Below, piece by piece: positions 38,083-48,163 of a DNA stretch of 64,000 nucleotides. The notes below the pieces were generated by a model, which searched no databases, had not been told where the DNA came from, and saw only the letters and a program-made list of their open reading frames with translations. The first letter of the stretch is position 1. Each line of letters opens with the position of its first letter. The stretch is from an uncultured Gammaproteobacteria bacterium (GTDB lineage: Bacteria > Pseudomonadota > Gammaproteobacteria > Arenicellales > CALHMG01), in assembly GCA_938034705.1 (NCBI GenBank), contig CALHMG010000027.1, forward strand, positions 42,784-106,783. Direction: 5' to 3'. A program made the position numbers and the translations under genes.

Positions 38083-38523
38083 ATGGCAAAGCTGCTTCTC
38101 CTTAATGGCCCCAACCTGAATCTGCTGGGAACCCGCGAACCCGGTATCTACGGGGCGACCACCCTCCCCCAGATTGAGGCTCGATTTGCCGAGCTGGCAG
38201 CGGCCCGGGGTCATACGAGTAGCGCGCTGCAGAGCAATCGCGAGTACGAGATCGTAGAGGCGATTCATCAAGCCGCCCGTGACGGCGTCGATTTCATCGT
38301 CATCAACCCTGCGGCGTTCACCCACACGAGCGTGGCGATTCGTGATGCCTTTTCGGGAACGGGGATACCGTTCATTGAAGTGCACATATCAAACGTTCAC
38401 GCGCGTGAGCCGTTTCGCCATCACTCCTATCTGTCGGATATTGCCCGGGGGACGATTGTCGGTCTTGGCACCCAGGGTTATGAACTCGCTCTGGACGCGC
38501 TGTCAGATATCCTTGGCGGCTGA
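38083..38523 (+). CDS. aroQ: 3-Dehydroquinate dehydratase, type II
   Basis: AroQ makes 3-dehydroshikimate in aromatic amino-acid synthesis. The 146-residue type II enzyme has [20 protein letters not shown] with the catalytic Tyr, the Asn/Ala motif [34 protein letters not shown] with the catalytic His, and [11 protein letters not shown]. It begins the conserved aroQ-accB-accC block. About 290 bases upstream hold no ORF, only a small AGCCGT/ACGGCT hairpin near 37945. Confidence 0.96.
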   Translation: MAKLLLLNGPNLNLLGTREPGIYGATTLPQIEARFAELAAARGHTSSALQSNREYEIVEAIHQAARDGVDFIVINPAAFTHTSVAIRDAFSGTGIPFIEVHISNVHAREPFRHHSYLSDIARGTIVGLGTQGYELALDALSDILGG

Positions 38524-38593
38524 CGCCGGGAGTGCGTGGCCACGCAACTGCAACTGAATTCTCAAAGACACAGAGACTTAAGACATCAAGAAA

Positions 38594-39049
38594 ATGGATC
38601 TTCGAAAAATCAAAAAGCTGATCGAACTCCTTGAGGAGTCCGATCTGGCCGAGATGGAAATTCGCGAAGGCGAAGAGTCAATCAGACTCTCACGCTCAAC
38701 CAGCGTTGTTCAGGCGCCAGCCTATGCCCAGCCCATGCCAATGGCCGCAGCGCCCGCTCCCGCGCCGGTAGCCGCGGCTCCTGCTGTGGCCGAGCCGGCC
38801 GCGGATGAGCCAACGGGCCACACCATCACGTCACCGATGGTAGGGACGTTCTATGCGTCTCCGGATCCGGAGTCGCCAGCGTTCGCAAGCGTTGGATCAA
38901 ACGTTAAAACAGGCGACACCCTGTGCATCATCGAAGCGATGAAAACCTTTAATCCAATCGAAGCTGATCGTGCCGGAGTAGTTAAAGCCGTACATAAACA
39001 GAACGGGGACCCCGTCGAGTTCGGCGAAGTGCTCTTTGTTATTGAATAA
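38594..39049 (+). CDS. accB: Acetyl-CoA carboxylase biotin carboxyl carrier protein
   Basis: AccB carries the biotin on which CO2 moves from biotin carboxylase to acetyl-CoA, the first step of fatty acid synthesis. The 151-residue protein has an N-terminal helical region (MDLRKIKKLIELLEESDLAEMEI), a Pro/Ala linker and the biotinyl domain. The biotin Lys is in IEAMKTFNPIEAD; Thr after Lys replaces the common Met, a variant also known in alphaproteobacteria. accC starts 27 bases downstream. Confidence 0.97.
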   Translation: MDLRKIKKLIELLEESDLAEMEIREGEESIRLSRSTSVVQAPAYAQPMPMAAAPAPAPVAAAPAVAEPAADEPTGHTITSPMVGTFYASPDPESPAFASVGSNVKTGDTLCIIEAMKTFNPIEADRAGVVKAVHKQNGDPVEFGEVLFVIE

Positions 39050-39076
39050 CGACGAATTAAAGGCAGTTCCACGATC

Positions 39077-40435
39077 ATGACCGGTTCCATAGAAAAACTT
39101 GCGATCGCCAACCGCGGTGAGATTGCGCTGCGCATCCTGCGCGCCTGTCAGGAGCTGAATATCCGAACGGTGGCGCTGTATTCCGAAGCGGATCGTGAAG
39201 CGATGTATGTTCGTCTCGCTGACGAGGCTGTCTGTATTGGTCCTGCCGCGGCGAGCGAGAGCTACCTGAACATTCCGTCCGTGATTGCCGCCGCCGAGGT
39301 CACCAACGCGAACGCGATTCATCCGGGTTACGGCTTCCTGTCGGAAAACGCGGATTTTGCCGAACGCGTTGTCGAAAGCGGGTTCACTTTCATTGGCCCA
39401 CCGGCCTCGGCCATCCGCACCATGGGCGACAAGATCATGGCGAAACAGGCGATGGTCGAAAACAATGTGCCGTGTGTGCCTGGATCAACGGGCGCAGTCG
39501 GCGCCGATATCGACGCCGTGTCCGAGCTTGCGGCTGAAATCGGTTACCCCGTCATTATCAAGGCGGCTGGCGGTGGCGGCGGTCGCGGGATGCGAGTTGC
39601 CCACACCGAAGCGTCGCTTCGTGACGCGATTGCGCTGACTCAGTCCGAGGCGGAGGCCGCATTTGGTAACGCGACGGTGTATCTCGAAAAATTTCTTGAA
39701 CGACCGCGTCATGTCGAATTTCAGGTCCTGGCAGACACCCATGGAAACGCGATTCACCTCGGCGATCGTGACTGTTCAATGCAGCGCAGACACCAGAAGG
39801 TCGTCGAAGAGGCACCTGCTCCGGGCATCAGCGACGAGTCCCGAGAGCGCGTTGGCAAACTCTGCGCCGACGCCTGCAAGCGGATAGGTTACGTCGGCGC
39901 CGGTACTTTCGAGTTTCTGTATCAGGACGGTGAGTTTTATTTTATCGAGATGAATACCCGAATCCAGGTTGAGCATCCGGTGACAGAACTGATCACAGGG
40001 ATCGATCTGGTCAAGGAACAAATCAAGGTCGCCTCTGGCCAGCCTCTTGAATACACCCAGGATGACGTTGTGCTGCAGGGCCACGCAATCGAATGTCGAA
40101 TCAACGCGGAAGACTCCAAGACATTCATGCCTTCGCCGGGCAAGGTCACCCAGTTTCATGCGCCGGGTGGTCCGGGAATCCGTGTGGACTCGCACCTCTT
40201 TGATGGCTACACGGTACCGCCACACTATGACTCGATGATCGCCAAACTGATTTCATCGGGGAGCACCCGTGACGAAGCGATCCGGCGAATGCGCCGGGCG
40301 CTCGGTGAAATTTTTATCGACGGCATCAAAACCAATATTCCGCTGCAGCTGCAGATCATGAACGATCCCTCCTTTGGCGAAGGCGAGCTCAGCATTCACT
40401 ATCTTGAGAGCAAAATTTCCCAGACCGGGAGCTGA
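39077..40435 (+). CDS. accC: Acetyl-CoA carboxylase biotin carboxylase subunit
   Basis: AccC uses ATP and bicarbonate to carboxylate biotin on AccB. At 452 residues it has the family length. The ATP-grasp glycine loop is [12 protein letters not shown], and the active-site segments [14 protein letters not shown] and [12 protein letters not shown] are intact. The N-terminal [14 protein letters not shown] is typical. The gene is coupled to prmA, whose GTG start lies one base past its stop. Confidence 0.98.
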   Translation: MTGSIEKLAIANRGEIALRILRACQELNIRTVALYSEADREAMYVRLADEAVCIGPAAASESYLNIPSVIAAAEVTNANAIHPGYGFLSENADFAERVVESGFTFIGPPASAIRTMGDKIMAKQAMVENNVPCVPGSTGAVGADIDAVSELAAEIGYPVIIKAAGGGGGRGMRVAHTEASLRDAIALTQSEAEAAFGNATVYLEKFLERPRHVEFQVLADTHGNAIHLGDRDCSMQRRHQKVVEEAPAPGISDESRERVGKLCADACKRIGYVGAGTFEFLYQDGEFYFIEMNTRIQVEHPVTELITGIDLVKEQIKVASGQPLEYTQDDVVLQGHAIECRINAEDSKTFMPSPGKVTQFHAPGGPGIRVDSHLFDGYTVPPHYDSMIAKLISSGSTRDEAIRRMRRALGEIFIDGIKTNIPLQLQIMNDPSFGEGELSIHYLESKISQTGS

Positions 40436-40436
40436 C

Positions 40437-41303
40437 GTGAGCTGGCAGGAACTCCGCGTCAGCGTCAGTGGCGAACTCGAGGCTTCAACGGCCGAGCTGT
40501 TTGAAAGTCTTGGCGCGCTCGCCGTGACCACCGAGGGCAACAGCAGCGAGCCCTGGCTGGAGGCGGGGCTGCCTACCCCTCCCAAGTGGAGTGACGTCAC
40601 TGTGATCGGGCTGTTCCCGTCCGATGCCGATGGCGATGCACTGATCGCCACCGCTTCCTCGCGCCTTGGCGGTGTGCCCGTCCTGCGCAGCCTGCTTGAG
40701 GACCGCGACTGGGAACGCGAACACCTGCAGCACTTCAAACCGATTCACATCGGGCGCGATTTCTGGGTGGTGCCCAGTTTCGCGGAAACCGAAATCGAGG
40801 CCCGTTTTCAGCTTCAGCTTGATCCTGGTCTCGCCTTTGGCACGGGTAGCCATGAGACCACCGCGATGTGTCTGGACTGGCTGACTCGCCAGAATCTTTG
40901 CGGCAAACGCATTATCGACTTTGGCTGTGGCTCGGGAATTCTTGCCATAGGCGCATTGATACTTGGCGCCGACCACGCCTGGGGTGTCGACATTGATCCT
41001 CGTGCGCTGCCGGCGGCCCGGGAGAACGCCCGGGTCAACAACGTGGATGAGCGCCTCGACCTTGCCATTACACCGGACTTCCCCGACGACGTGACCGGGG
41101 ATATCGTTATTGCCAATATTCTTGCCGGCACCCTTGTTGATCTACAACCACAGCTGTCACGGCTCGTTCGTCCAGGTGGACGGTTGCTCCTGTCGGGTAT
41201 TCTCGCGCAACAGACAGACTCGGTCACCGCCGCTTTCGCTGAACACGGTAAATTCTGCAGCTGGCGCCGCGGCGACTGGATGCTCCTGTATAACTCCAGC
41301 TGA
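40437..41303 (+). CDS. prmA: Ribosomal protein uL11 methyltransferase
   Basis: PrmA trimethylates ribosomal protein L11 with S-adenosylmethionine. The start is GTG 40437 (VSWQELRVSVSGELEAS), one base after the accC stop, giving 288 residues; the track begins inside accC. The SAM motif is IIDFGCGSGILAIGALILGA, the substrate loop FGTGSHETTAMCLDWL, and the motif IVIANILAGTLVDL contains the catalytic region. Its place after accC is the usual gammaproteobacterial order. Confidence 0.95.
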   Translation: MSWQELRVSVSGELEASTAELFESLGALAVTTEGNSSEPWLEAGLPTPPKWSDVTVIGLFPSDADGDALIATASSRLGGVPVLRSLLEDRDWEREHLQHFKPIHIGRDFWVVPSFAETEIEARFQLQLDPGLAFGTGSHETTAMCLDWLTRQNLCGKRIIDFGCGSGILAIGALILGADHAWGVDIDPRALPAARENARVNNVDERLDLAITPDFPDDVTGDIVIANILAGTLVDLQPQLSRLVRPGGRLLLSGILAQQTDSVTAAFAEHGKFCSWRRGDWMLLYNSS

Positions 41304-41331
41304 AGCGCTTTCTCTGACTTGAACAGGCTTT

Positions 41332-42588
41332 ATGTACGCACAGTGCCCAAGTTGTAATACGACATTCGCGATCACGGTTGCGCAGCTTGATGCTCGTGAC
41401 GGTGTCGTGCGCTGTGGTCGATGTTTTGATGTGTTCAACGCTCGCTGGAATCTGGTCGATCGTCAGGATCACGAAAAACAGAAAACGACAGCTGCGCCTG
41501 AACCCGGACCTTCGGCGCCGCGTGAGAAAGTGAAGCGGCCGGCGGCGAAGAAAACCGACGCCACACCGTCGGTGCGTGTCAAAAAACCGGGCGCAGCACA
41601 ACCGCCCCAAAACAAGGCATCAACCGGTCGTGCAGCAACAGAGTCGGCCGAGACCGCCAAACCTGCGCCTTCAACGCAGGAAAACACGCGAAGCTCCCTC
41701 GTCTCAATGCGAACAGGTGGTCACGGTCGCGCGGCTTCGCGATCGGCGCGAAATCTCGGCGATGCGTTTGGCAAGGGTGAAGTGCAACCCGGTCGGCGGA
41801 TGAGCGCGCTGGACGCGGCAACCGAGGCACCACAGACTGACTCGCTTCAAAAAAATGTCGGACCCTCGCCCGGTCAGGAGTCCGGGAAGAAAATTGAGAC
41901 AAAGCCCGCCAGGCAGCCGAAGCCGTCGTCCAGGAAAAGACCGCAGAACAAACCGACGGAACTCGCTCAACTGGGTGATACCGACGAAGGAACCGCCACA
42001 GCGTCACGAAATGCCGTCATTGATCGCAGTCAGTTCGAAGATCTGTCGGTTCCAACGCTGGGCGACGGGTCCAGCGAGCATGCAGACGGTCACAGCGGCC
42101 GCCGGATTCCTGCGGTTTTCTGGATTCTGGGCTCGTTAATGCTGCTCGGCCTGCTGGCGCTGCAGGCAAAGACGTTTTACCTGCATGACATTGCCCAGCG
42201 GCAGGCGCTGCGCCCGGCCGGCAAGATTTTATGTCTCGCAATGCGATGCGAATTGCCCGCACCGGTGAGGTTCGATGAATACCAGATCGAAAAAACTCGA
42301 ATCGCTTTTCATCCGGATGCGCCAGCCGCAATTCGAATCAGTACTTCCGTGCGCAATCGCGCAGATGTAGAACAACCGTATCCGGATTTGCAGCTTACGT
42401 TGACTGACAAGACCGGCAAGATCGTCGGAAGACGTAACTTTCGCCCCGCACAATATCTTGGCCCCGAGTTTCGTGCTGAAAACAAACTGGCCGCTGAATC
42501 AGTAACGATCATCGATCTTGATCTGGCCGAGCCTGCGCAAAGTGCGATTGGATTCGAAGTTCAACTTGTCAAGCCGTTGGCTCAGTAA
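41332..42588 (+). CDS. DUF3426 membrane protein with N-terminal zinc ribbon
   Basis: A 418-residue protein. The N-terminus has the MJ0042-type zinc ribbon (CPSCNTTFAIT and VRCGRCFDVFNA). A long Lys/Pro/Ala-rich, probably disordered, region spans ~45-255. One membrane helix follows (VFWILGSLMLLGLLALQA, ~260-280), and a DUF3426 domain ends the protein. Function is unknown. It is found between prmA and dusB throughout gammaproteobacteria, which supports the call. Confidence 0.88.
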   Translation: MYAQCPSCNTTFAITVAQLDARDGVVRCGRCFDVFNARWNLVDRQDHEKQKTTAAPEPGPSAPREKVKRPAAKKTDATPSVRVKKPGAAQPPQNKASTGRAATESAETAKPAPSTQENTRSSLVSMRTGGHGRAASRSARNLGDAFGKGEVQPGRRMSALDAATEAPQTDSLQKNVGPSPGQESGKKIETKPARQPKPSSRKRPQNKPTELAQLGDTDEGTATASRNAVIDRSQFEDLSVPTLGDGSSEHADGHSGRRIPAVFWILGSLMLLGLLALQAKTFYLHDIAQRQALRPAGKILCLAMRCELPAPVRFDEYQIEKTRIAFHPDAPAAIRISTSVRNRADVEQPYPDLQLTLTDKTGKIVGRRNFRPAQYLGPEFRAENKLAAESVTIIDLDLAEPAQSAIGFEVQLVKPLAQ

Positions 42589-42863
42589 GTTTCGATCATC
42601 TAAAAAACCTGTTGTCAACGATTCTGCAAATTTTCTGTGGTGTTCTCTGACCCAATCTGAAAACGTTTTCGATTTCAAGGTGTCAACGCTATGTTTGAGA
42701 ACTTACTTTCACAGATAAAAATAATCGCGCCGAAACTGGCCAAGAGTTTCCGACGAGTCGCAGTTCAAATTTGTGGATTGCCTTTGCCTGTCGCGTCGCG
42801 GCTCGTTAAAATCACCAGCCGCCCCGAGTGACTACAGGCCGATTCACCGTCGACTAAAAATTT

Positions 42864-43880
42864 ATGAACATCGGCCCCTACCAACTTGAAAACAATCTGA
42901 TCGTCGCGCCAATGGCCGGCGTTACAGATCGTCCTTTCAGAAAGTTGTGTCGACGTCTCGGCGCCGGGTTTGCGGTATCGGAAATGATTACGGCGAATTG
43001 TCAGCTCAACGGCGCCAAAGCAAGCGCCCGCAAAGCTGATCACACGGGTGAACCCGGACCTTCTTCCACTCAGATCGCTGGCGCCGACCCGCAGATGCTC
43101 GCGGACGCGGCTCGTTTTAATGTAGAGCTTGGTGCCGAGATCATCGACATTAATATGGGATGCCCGGCAAAAAAGGTCTGCAAGAAGCTGGCCGGCTCGG
43201 CGCTGCTCAAGGACGAAACCCTGGTGACCGATATTCTTGAGGCGGTTGTCGGCGCGGTTGACGTTCCTGTAACCCTGAAGATCAGAACCGGCTGGGACCT
43301 TGAAAATCGCAACGGTCCCAAAATCGCGCATATTGCTCAGGAGTCAGGCATTGCCGCGCTTGCAGTGCATGGCCGCACTCGCGCGTGCAAGTTCATGGGC
43401 GAGGCGGAATACGAAACTATCGCGGACATTAAATCCCGCGTATCGATCCCGGTCATCGCCAACGGCGACATCACTTCGCCCGAGCGCGCAAAACAGGTTA
43501 TCGAACAGACCGGCGTTGACGCCGTGATGGTTGGACGTTCCGCCCAGGGGCGACCATGGATATTCAAACAGATCGACCACTATCTGAAAGCCGACGAGAT
43601 TCTTGGTGATCCCGAGTTCGCGGTTCAGCGCGATCTGTTACTGGGCCACCTGGAAGAGCTGTATGACTTTTATGGTGAGTTTATTGGCGTTCGTACCGCT
43701 CGCAAACACATCGGGTGGTACGTCAAAGGTATTGAAGGAAATTCAGAATTTCGAGCACGGGTTAACGTTGTTGAAACTGCCGAAGAGCAGTCGCAGCTGA
43801 CTCGTGATTATTTCGATTGGCTTATTGAGGAATACAACAAGCCGGGGGATTACGGAGTGCAAAAACTGGCAATTCACTGA
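42864..43880 (+). CDS. dusB: tRNA-dihydrouridine synthase B
   Basis: DusB reduces a uridine in the tRNA D-loop with FMN and NADPH. The 338-residue product has the FMN-binding start VAPMAGVTDRPFRKLC. The catalytic Cys is in INMGCPAKKVCKK, and ALAVHGRTRACKF, PVIANGDITSPE and VMVGRSAQGRPWIF follow. The 275 bases upstream are AT-rich and hold no gene; a short ATG ORF at 42692 ends after 10 codons. dusB-fis is a classical operon with growth-rate control in E. coli. Confidence 0.96.
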   Translation: MNIGPYQLENNLIVAPMAGVTDRPFRKLCRRLGAGFAVSEMITANCQLNGAKASARKADHTGEPGPSSTQIAGADPQMLADAARFNVELGAEIIDINMGCPAKKVCKKLAGSALLKDETLVTDILEAVVGAVDVPVTLKIRTGWDLENRNGPKIAHIAQESGIAALAVHGRTRACKFMGEAEYETIADIKSRVSIPVIANGDITSPERAKQVIEQTGVDAVMVGRSAQGRPWIFKQIDHYLKADEILGDPEFAVQRDLLLGHLEELYDFYGEFIGVRTARKHIGWYVKGIEGNSEFRARVNVVETAEEQSQLTRDYFDWLIEEYNKPGDYGVQKLAIH

Positions 43881-43992
43881 CACCCAGTCGACGTCGATTC
43901 GTCGTGCGAGACCAGGTCATGTGGCCTGTCCGTGTAGAACCGGTTAGCCGCTGCGCAAAGCAACAACACCAGCAAAGAGAGAACACTAAAGA

Positions 43993-44481
43993 ATGAAAAC
44001 AACAGGGAGCATGGAGGGGCCACTCAGTGATGTTGTCGCACGATCGTTGCGTCGATACCTGAGTGATTTGAACGGCGAGAGCCCAAGTGAGCTTTACGCT
44101 CTGGTGCTTAAAGAAGTTGAAGCACCGATGCTTGCCGTCATTATGGAGCACACGGCCCAGAATCAGTCTCGGGCTGCCGAGATGCTGGGAATCAATCGCA
44201 ACACTCTTCGCAAGAAGCTCAAGGCCCACGGCCTCGATCGCGGTGCGATCGCCAGCCGTACTGTCGCGCAGACAATGAACGCCAACAATGTCGCAAACGC
44301 GGGCAGCGTCAGCCCTGCGGTTCCCGGCGCCCCCACCGGCGTTAGCGGTGACCATGTTCGCCGCGACAATTATGCGACGTCGGACAACAACGTTTCTGCC
44401 GTCAACGGCTCTGTGAATGGAGCCAATGGTACGACAATGCCGCGCGTCAACGCGCTCGGCGAAGTCGACGACCATCGCTAG
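43993..44481 (+). CDS. fis: Fis family nucleoid protein with long C-terminal extension
   Basis: Fis bends DNA and adjusts transcription with growth phase. Residues ~8-81 match Fis: the dimer helices ([21 protein letters not shown]) and the helix-turn-helix ([23 protein letters not shown]). The Hin-activating N-terminal arm of E. coli Fis is absent. Fis normally ends here; this protein continues about 80 residues with a tail rich in Asn, Ala, Gly, Ser and Val. The dusB-fis-purH context is conserved. Confidence is high for the Fis domain; tail function is unknown. Confidence 0.93.
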   Translation: MKTTGSMEGPLSDVVARSLRRYLSDLNGESPSELYALVLKEVEAPMLAVIMEHTAQNQSRAAEMLGINRNTLRKKLKAHGLDRGAIASRTVAQTMNANNVANAGSVSPAVPGAPTGVSGDHVRRDNYATSDNNVSAVNGSVNGANGTTMPRVNALGEVDDHR

Positions 44482-44538
44482 CAGTCGTTAAGGTCCGCAT
44501 CCGCGCGAGCAGGCTAAGCCTGATCGCGCGACGTGATC

Positions 44539-46113
44539 ATGAGCGATATTCGCAAGATCCGACGCGCGCTCGTCAGCGTGTCGGACAAAACCGGCCTTAC
44601 TGAACTCGCCCGCTGTCTGAAAGACGCGGGCGTCGCCGTGTTGTCGACCGGCGGAACCGCAAAGGCGTTGTCTGATGCCGGCGTCGGTGTGACGGAAGTC
44701 TCTGCGTACACCGAATTTCCCGAGATGATGGATGGCCGCGTCAAGACGCTGCACCCCAAGGTGCACGGCGGCATCCTGGGACGCCGCGGCACTGATGATG
44801 ACGTCATGTCGTCGAACGACATAGACGCGATCGATCTGGTTGTGGTCAATCTTTATCCGTTCGACACCGCGACCAGTGATCCTGATTGTGATCTTGCAAC
44901 GGCGATCGAGAACATCGATATCGGTGGGCCTGCAATGATTCGCTCGGCCGCAAAAAACCACAATGATGTTGCCGTGGTCGTCGATCCGGCTGACTATGAT
45001 CAGATCGTTGCCGAAATCCAGGCCAGCGGCGGCATCTCGCGAGACACTCGCTTTGCGCTGGCGGCCAAGGCGTTTTCGCACACCGCCCGGTATGACGGTG
45101 CCATCAGTAACTGGCTGACCGCTCGAGATTCGGCGGGAGAGTCCAAAGCCACATATCCCGAGGTGCTGAACCTGCAGTATCACAAGGTGCAGGACATGCG
45201 ATACGGCGAAAACCCTCATCAGGATGCGGCGTTTTACTCTGCCGCCTCTCCTGCGTCCGGAAGTCTCGCGGCCGCCACGGTCGTTCAGGGCAAGGCGCTG
45301 TCCTACAACAATGTCGCCGATGCCGATGCGGCGCTGGAATGCGTCGGAGCATTCAAGGACGATATTGCCTGCGTGATCGTGAAACACGCCAACCCCTGTG
45401 GCGTTGCTCTTGGTGCCACCTTGATGGAGGCGTACGACCGTGCTTTTAAAACCGACCCGACGTCTGCGTTCGGCGGGATTATCGCGTTCAATCGAGTTCT
45501 GGACGCCGAGACCGCGGCCGAGATCGTTGCGCGACAGTTTGTGGAAGTGGTGATCGCACCTGACTTTGAACCGGGCGCCCTCGAGGCGCTGGCGAGCAAA
45601 ACCAATGTTCGGGTCCTGCGCACCGACCGGGTTACCGGTCCCGTGTCCGATCGCATTATCAAGCGCGTGTCGGGTGGTGTGCTGGTTCAGGACAATGATC
45701 TTGGCGCGATCACACAAGCCGACGTCAAGGTCGTTACCCGTCGTGCGCCGACAGAGCAGGAGATGGCCGATCTGTTGTTTGCCTGGAAGGTCGTAAAATT
45801 CGTCAAGTCCAACGCCATTGTCTATGTGCGTGATGCCATGACGATTGGGGTTGGCGCGGGTCAGATGAGTCGGGTGTATTCAGCCCGCATCGCCGGTATC
45901 AAGGCCGCAGACGAAAATCTTGAAGTTGCAGGTTCGGTCATGGCATCGGACGCATTTTTTCCGTTTCGCGATGGCATCGATTCAGCCCACGACGTCGGAA
46001 TTACGGCTGTCATCGAACCCGGTGGCTCAATGCGGGACGATGAGGTTATTGCGGCGGCCGACGAGCATGGCATGGCGATGGTGTTTACCGGGATGCGTCA
46101 TTTCAGACACTGA
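44539..46113 (+). CDS. purH: AICAR transformylase/IMP cyclohydrolase
   Basis: PurH performs the last two steps of IMP synthesis. The 524-residue bifunctional protein has the cyclohydrolase domain ([45 protein letters not shown]) and the transformylase domain ([50 protein letters not shown]). The track starts two codons earlier at a GTG; ATG 44539 is preferred. purD follows 48 bases downstream. Confidence 0.97.
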   Translation: MSDIRKIRRALVSVSDKTGLTELARCLKDAGVAVLSTGGTAKALSDAGVGVTEVSAYTEFPEMMDGRVKTLHPKVHGGILGRRGTDDDVMSSNDIDAIDLVVVNLYPFDTATSDPDCDLATAIENIDIGGPAMIRSAAKNHNDVAVVVDPADYDQIVAEIQASGGISRDTRFALAAKAFSHTARYDGAISNWLTARDSAGESKATYPEVLNLQYHKVQDMRYGENPHQDAAFYSAASPASGSLAAATVVQGKALSYNNVADADAALECVGAFKDDIACVIVKHANPCGVALGATLMEAYDRAFKTDPTSAFGGIIAFNRVLDAETAAEIVARQFVEVVIAPDFEPGALEALASKTNVRVLRTDRVTGPVSDRIIKRVSGGVLVQDNDLGAITQADVKVVTRRAPTEQEMADLLFAWKVVKFVKSNAIVYVRDAMTIGVGAGQMSRVYSARIAGIKAADENLEVAGSVMASDAFFPFRDGIDSAHDVGITAVIEPGGSMRDDEVIAAADEHGMAMVFTGMRHFRH

Positions 46114-46161
46114 TCGCGGCCCGGGTCAACGCGACCACCGTATAAACGGAGAACAATCACG

Positions 46162-47478
46162 ATGAGAGTGCTGATCGTTGGAGGGGGCGGCCGTGAACAC
46201 GCGCTGGCCTGGAAGTGTGCTCAGTCCGAGAAGGTTACCGAGGTTCTCGTAGCGCCGGGTAATGCCGGCACCGCGCGCGAGCCCGGGGTGAGCAACGTAG
46301 ATGTTGGTGCCGAAGACATCGCCGGTCTGCTCGAGCTGGCGAAGTCCCGCAGCGTCGACTTGACGATTGTAGGACCGGAAGTTCCGCTCGTGAACGGCAT
46401 TGTCGACCAGTTTCAGGCGGCCGAGCTTCGTTGTTTTGGTCCGATAGCAAGTGCAGCAAGACTCGAAGGGTCCAAGGCGTTCACCAAAGAGTTTCTTGAG
46501 CGACACAACATCCCCACAGCCGGTTACGAGAGTTTTACCGATTTTGATCTCGCGAAAACTTACATCGAGTCGCGAGGTGCGCCCATCGTCGTGAAAGCGG
46601 ACGGACTTGCCGCGGGAAAAGGTGTCGTTGTCGCGAACACCGTCGAGGAAGCCGTCGACGCCGCTCAAAGCATGCTGGTCGGTGGTGAGTTTTCAAACGC
46701 GGGTGCGCAAATTGTCGTAGAAGATTTTCTTGAAGGCGAAGAGGCGAGCTTTATCTGTATCGTCGACGGGACCACCGTGTTGCCTCTGGCGACCTCCCAG
46801 GATCACAAGGCGCGGGACAATGGCGACAGTGGACCTAACACGGGTGGGATGGGTGCCTATTCGCCAGCACCTGTTGTCACGGATACTGTTCACGAACGGA
46901 TCATGAACGAGATTATCGAGCCTACCGTGGCGGGACTTGCAGAAGATGGTGATCCGTACACGGGGTTTCTGTACGCCGGCGTGATGATCGATGCCGAGAA
47001 CAATCCACGAGTGCTGGAGTACAACTGCCGCTTCGGGGACCCCGAAACGCAGCCGATCATGATGCGACTGGAATCAGATCTTGTTGAGCTGTGCGAAGCC
47101 GCAATCGATCACAAGCTGGGCGACGTGCGTGTCGAATGGGATTCCAGGCGCGCGCTGGGTGTGGTCATGGCTGCGGGTGGTTACCCCGCTGATTACCGCA
47201 AGGGCGACATTATTACCGGTCTTGATGCGGTGACGTCCGACGGCAGCACTGAGGACGTCAAAGTATTTCATGCGGGCACGGTTCTTGATGGCGACAACAT
47301 CTGCACCAGTGGCGGCCGCGTACTCTGCGTGACGGCTTTGGGTGAGACGGTTGAAGCGGCGAGCGCCGCTGCCTATCAGTCGGTTGCGTCAATCAACTGG
47401 CCGGAGTGTTTTTGCCGTACTGATATTGGCTACCGGGCGGTTGCTCGGGAGCAAGAGGCTCCAACAGAAAAATCCTGA
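46162..47478 (+). CDS. purD: Phosphoribosylamine-glycine ligase (GAR synthetase)
   Basis: PurD joins glycine to phosphoribosylamine in the second step of purine synthesis. The 438-residue ATP-grasp enzyme has MRVLIVGGGGREHALAWK, VVKADGLAAGKGVVVA, ATSQDHKARDNGDSGPNTGGMGAYSP and EYNCRFGDPETQP. A ribosome site (ggag) precedes the ATG. Its partner purH lies upstream, the usual purHD order. Confidence 0.97.
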   Translation: MRVLIVGGGGREHALAWKCAQSEKVTEVLVAPGNAGTAREPGVSNVDVGAEDIAGLLELAKSRSVDLTIVGPEVPLVNGIVDQFQAAELRCFGPIASAARLEGSKAFTKEFLERHNIPTAGYESFTDFDLAKTYIESRGAPIVVKADGLAAGKGVVVANTVEEAVDAAQSMLVGGEFSNAGAQIVVEDFLEGEEASFICIVDGTTVLPLATSQDHKARDNGDSGPNTGGMGAYSPAPVVTDTVHERIMNEIIEPTVAGLAEDGDPYTGFLYAGVMIDAENNPRVLEYNCRFGDPETQPIMMRLESDLVELCEAAIDHKLGDVRVEWDSRRALGVVMAAGGYPADYRKGDIITGLDAVTSDGSTEDVKVFHAGTVLDGDNICTSGGRVLCVTALGETVEAASAAAYQSVASINWPECFCRTDIGYRAVAREQEAPTEKS

Positions 47479-47530
47479 ACCGCAAAGGGGTACAAGCGTC
47501 ATCGACGAACCTGCCCCATAGTCCGTGCGC

Positions 47531-48151
47531 ATGAACGACACACCAATACAGACTCCCGAAGATTCCCAGGCACAGGATCTACTTAAAGCGGCAGACGTTA
47601 TTGCCCGTGGGGGCGTGGTCGCGTATCCAACTGAATTCTGCTTTGGGCTTGGCTGTGATCCGCGCCAACCGAAGGCGTTGGCCAAAGTGCTTCGTATCAA
47701 ACGCCGGGATCGCGCGATGGGCATGATTCTGATCGCAGCAAACGTTGTTCAGCTGACGCCATTTTTGCATCCGGACATTTTTGCGGCCGATCGATCTCTG
47801 CTCGATGAAGCAGAGCAAACCTGGCCCGGGCCGGTCAGCTGGCTGTTGCCTGCCCATCCCGGCGTTCACCACATGGTACGAGGCGATCACGAAAAACTCG
47901 CCGTTCGAGTCACCGCCCATCATCTCGCGGCGCGTCTGTGTCTCGCGGCCGGAATGGCGCTGGTGTCCACCAGCGCCAATGCGCATGGTCAGCCTCCAGC
48001 GAGAACCGCGGCGCAGGTTGATCTGATCTTCGGGGACGCCGTGGACTATGTGCTATCGGGTCGGGTGGGATCCGCGGCCGGTCCGAGTGAACTGCGCGAG
48101 GCCGGAACCGGCCGAATCCTGCGCGCTGCACCTGACGACGCAGCATCCTGA
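47531..48151 (+). CDS. tsaC: Threonylcarbamoyl-AMP synthase
   Basis: TsaC makes threonylcarbamoyl-AMP, the intermediate for t6A at position 37 of ANN-reading tRNAs. The 206-residue YrdC-domain protein has VVAYPTEFCFGLGCDP, the nucleotide-binding KRRDRAMGMILIAAN and STSANAHGQPPARTAAQV, plus GPSELREAGTGRILR at the end. It lacks the C-terminal Sua5 domain, so it is TsaC rather than Sua5. The track's GTG adds two codons. It begins 52 bases after purD and lies 12 bases before waaA. Confidence 0.93.
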   Translation: MNDTPIQTPEDSQAQDLLKAADVIARGGVVAYPTEFCFGLGCDPRQPKALAKVLRIKRRDRAMGMILIAANVVQLTPFLHPDIFAADRSLLDEAEQTWPGPVSWLLPAHPGVHHMVRGDHEKLAVRVTAHHLAARLCLAAGMALVSTSANAHGQPPARTAAQVDLIFGDAVDYVLSGRVGSAAGPSELREAGTGRILRAAPDDAAS

Positions 48152-48163
48152 CATAATCGGGCA

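Noticed and set aside
38940-38945. AccB biotinyl motif MKT instead of MKM
   Set aside because: Thr after the biotin Lys occurs in alphaproteobacterial AccB, so it is a known variant and not a defect.
42692-42724. ATG ORF upstream of dusB thought to be a 46-codon gene
   Set aside because: Careful reading shows a TAA after ten codons; no leader peptide pattern was evident.
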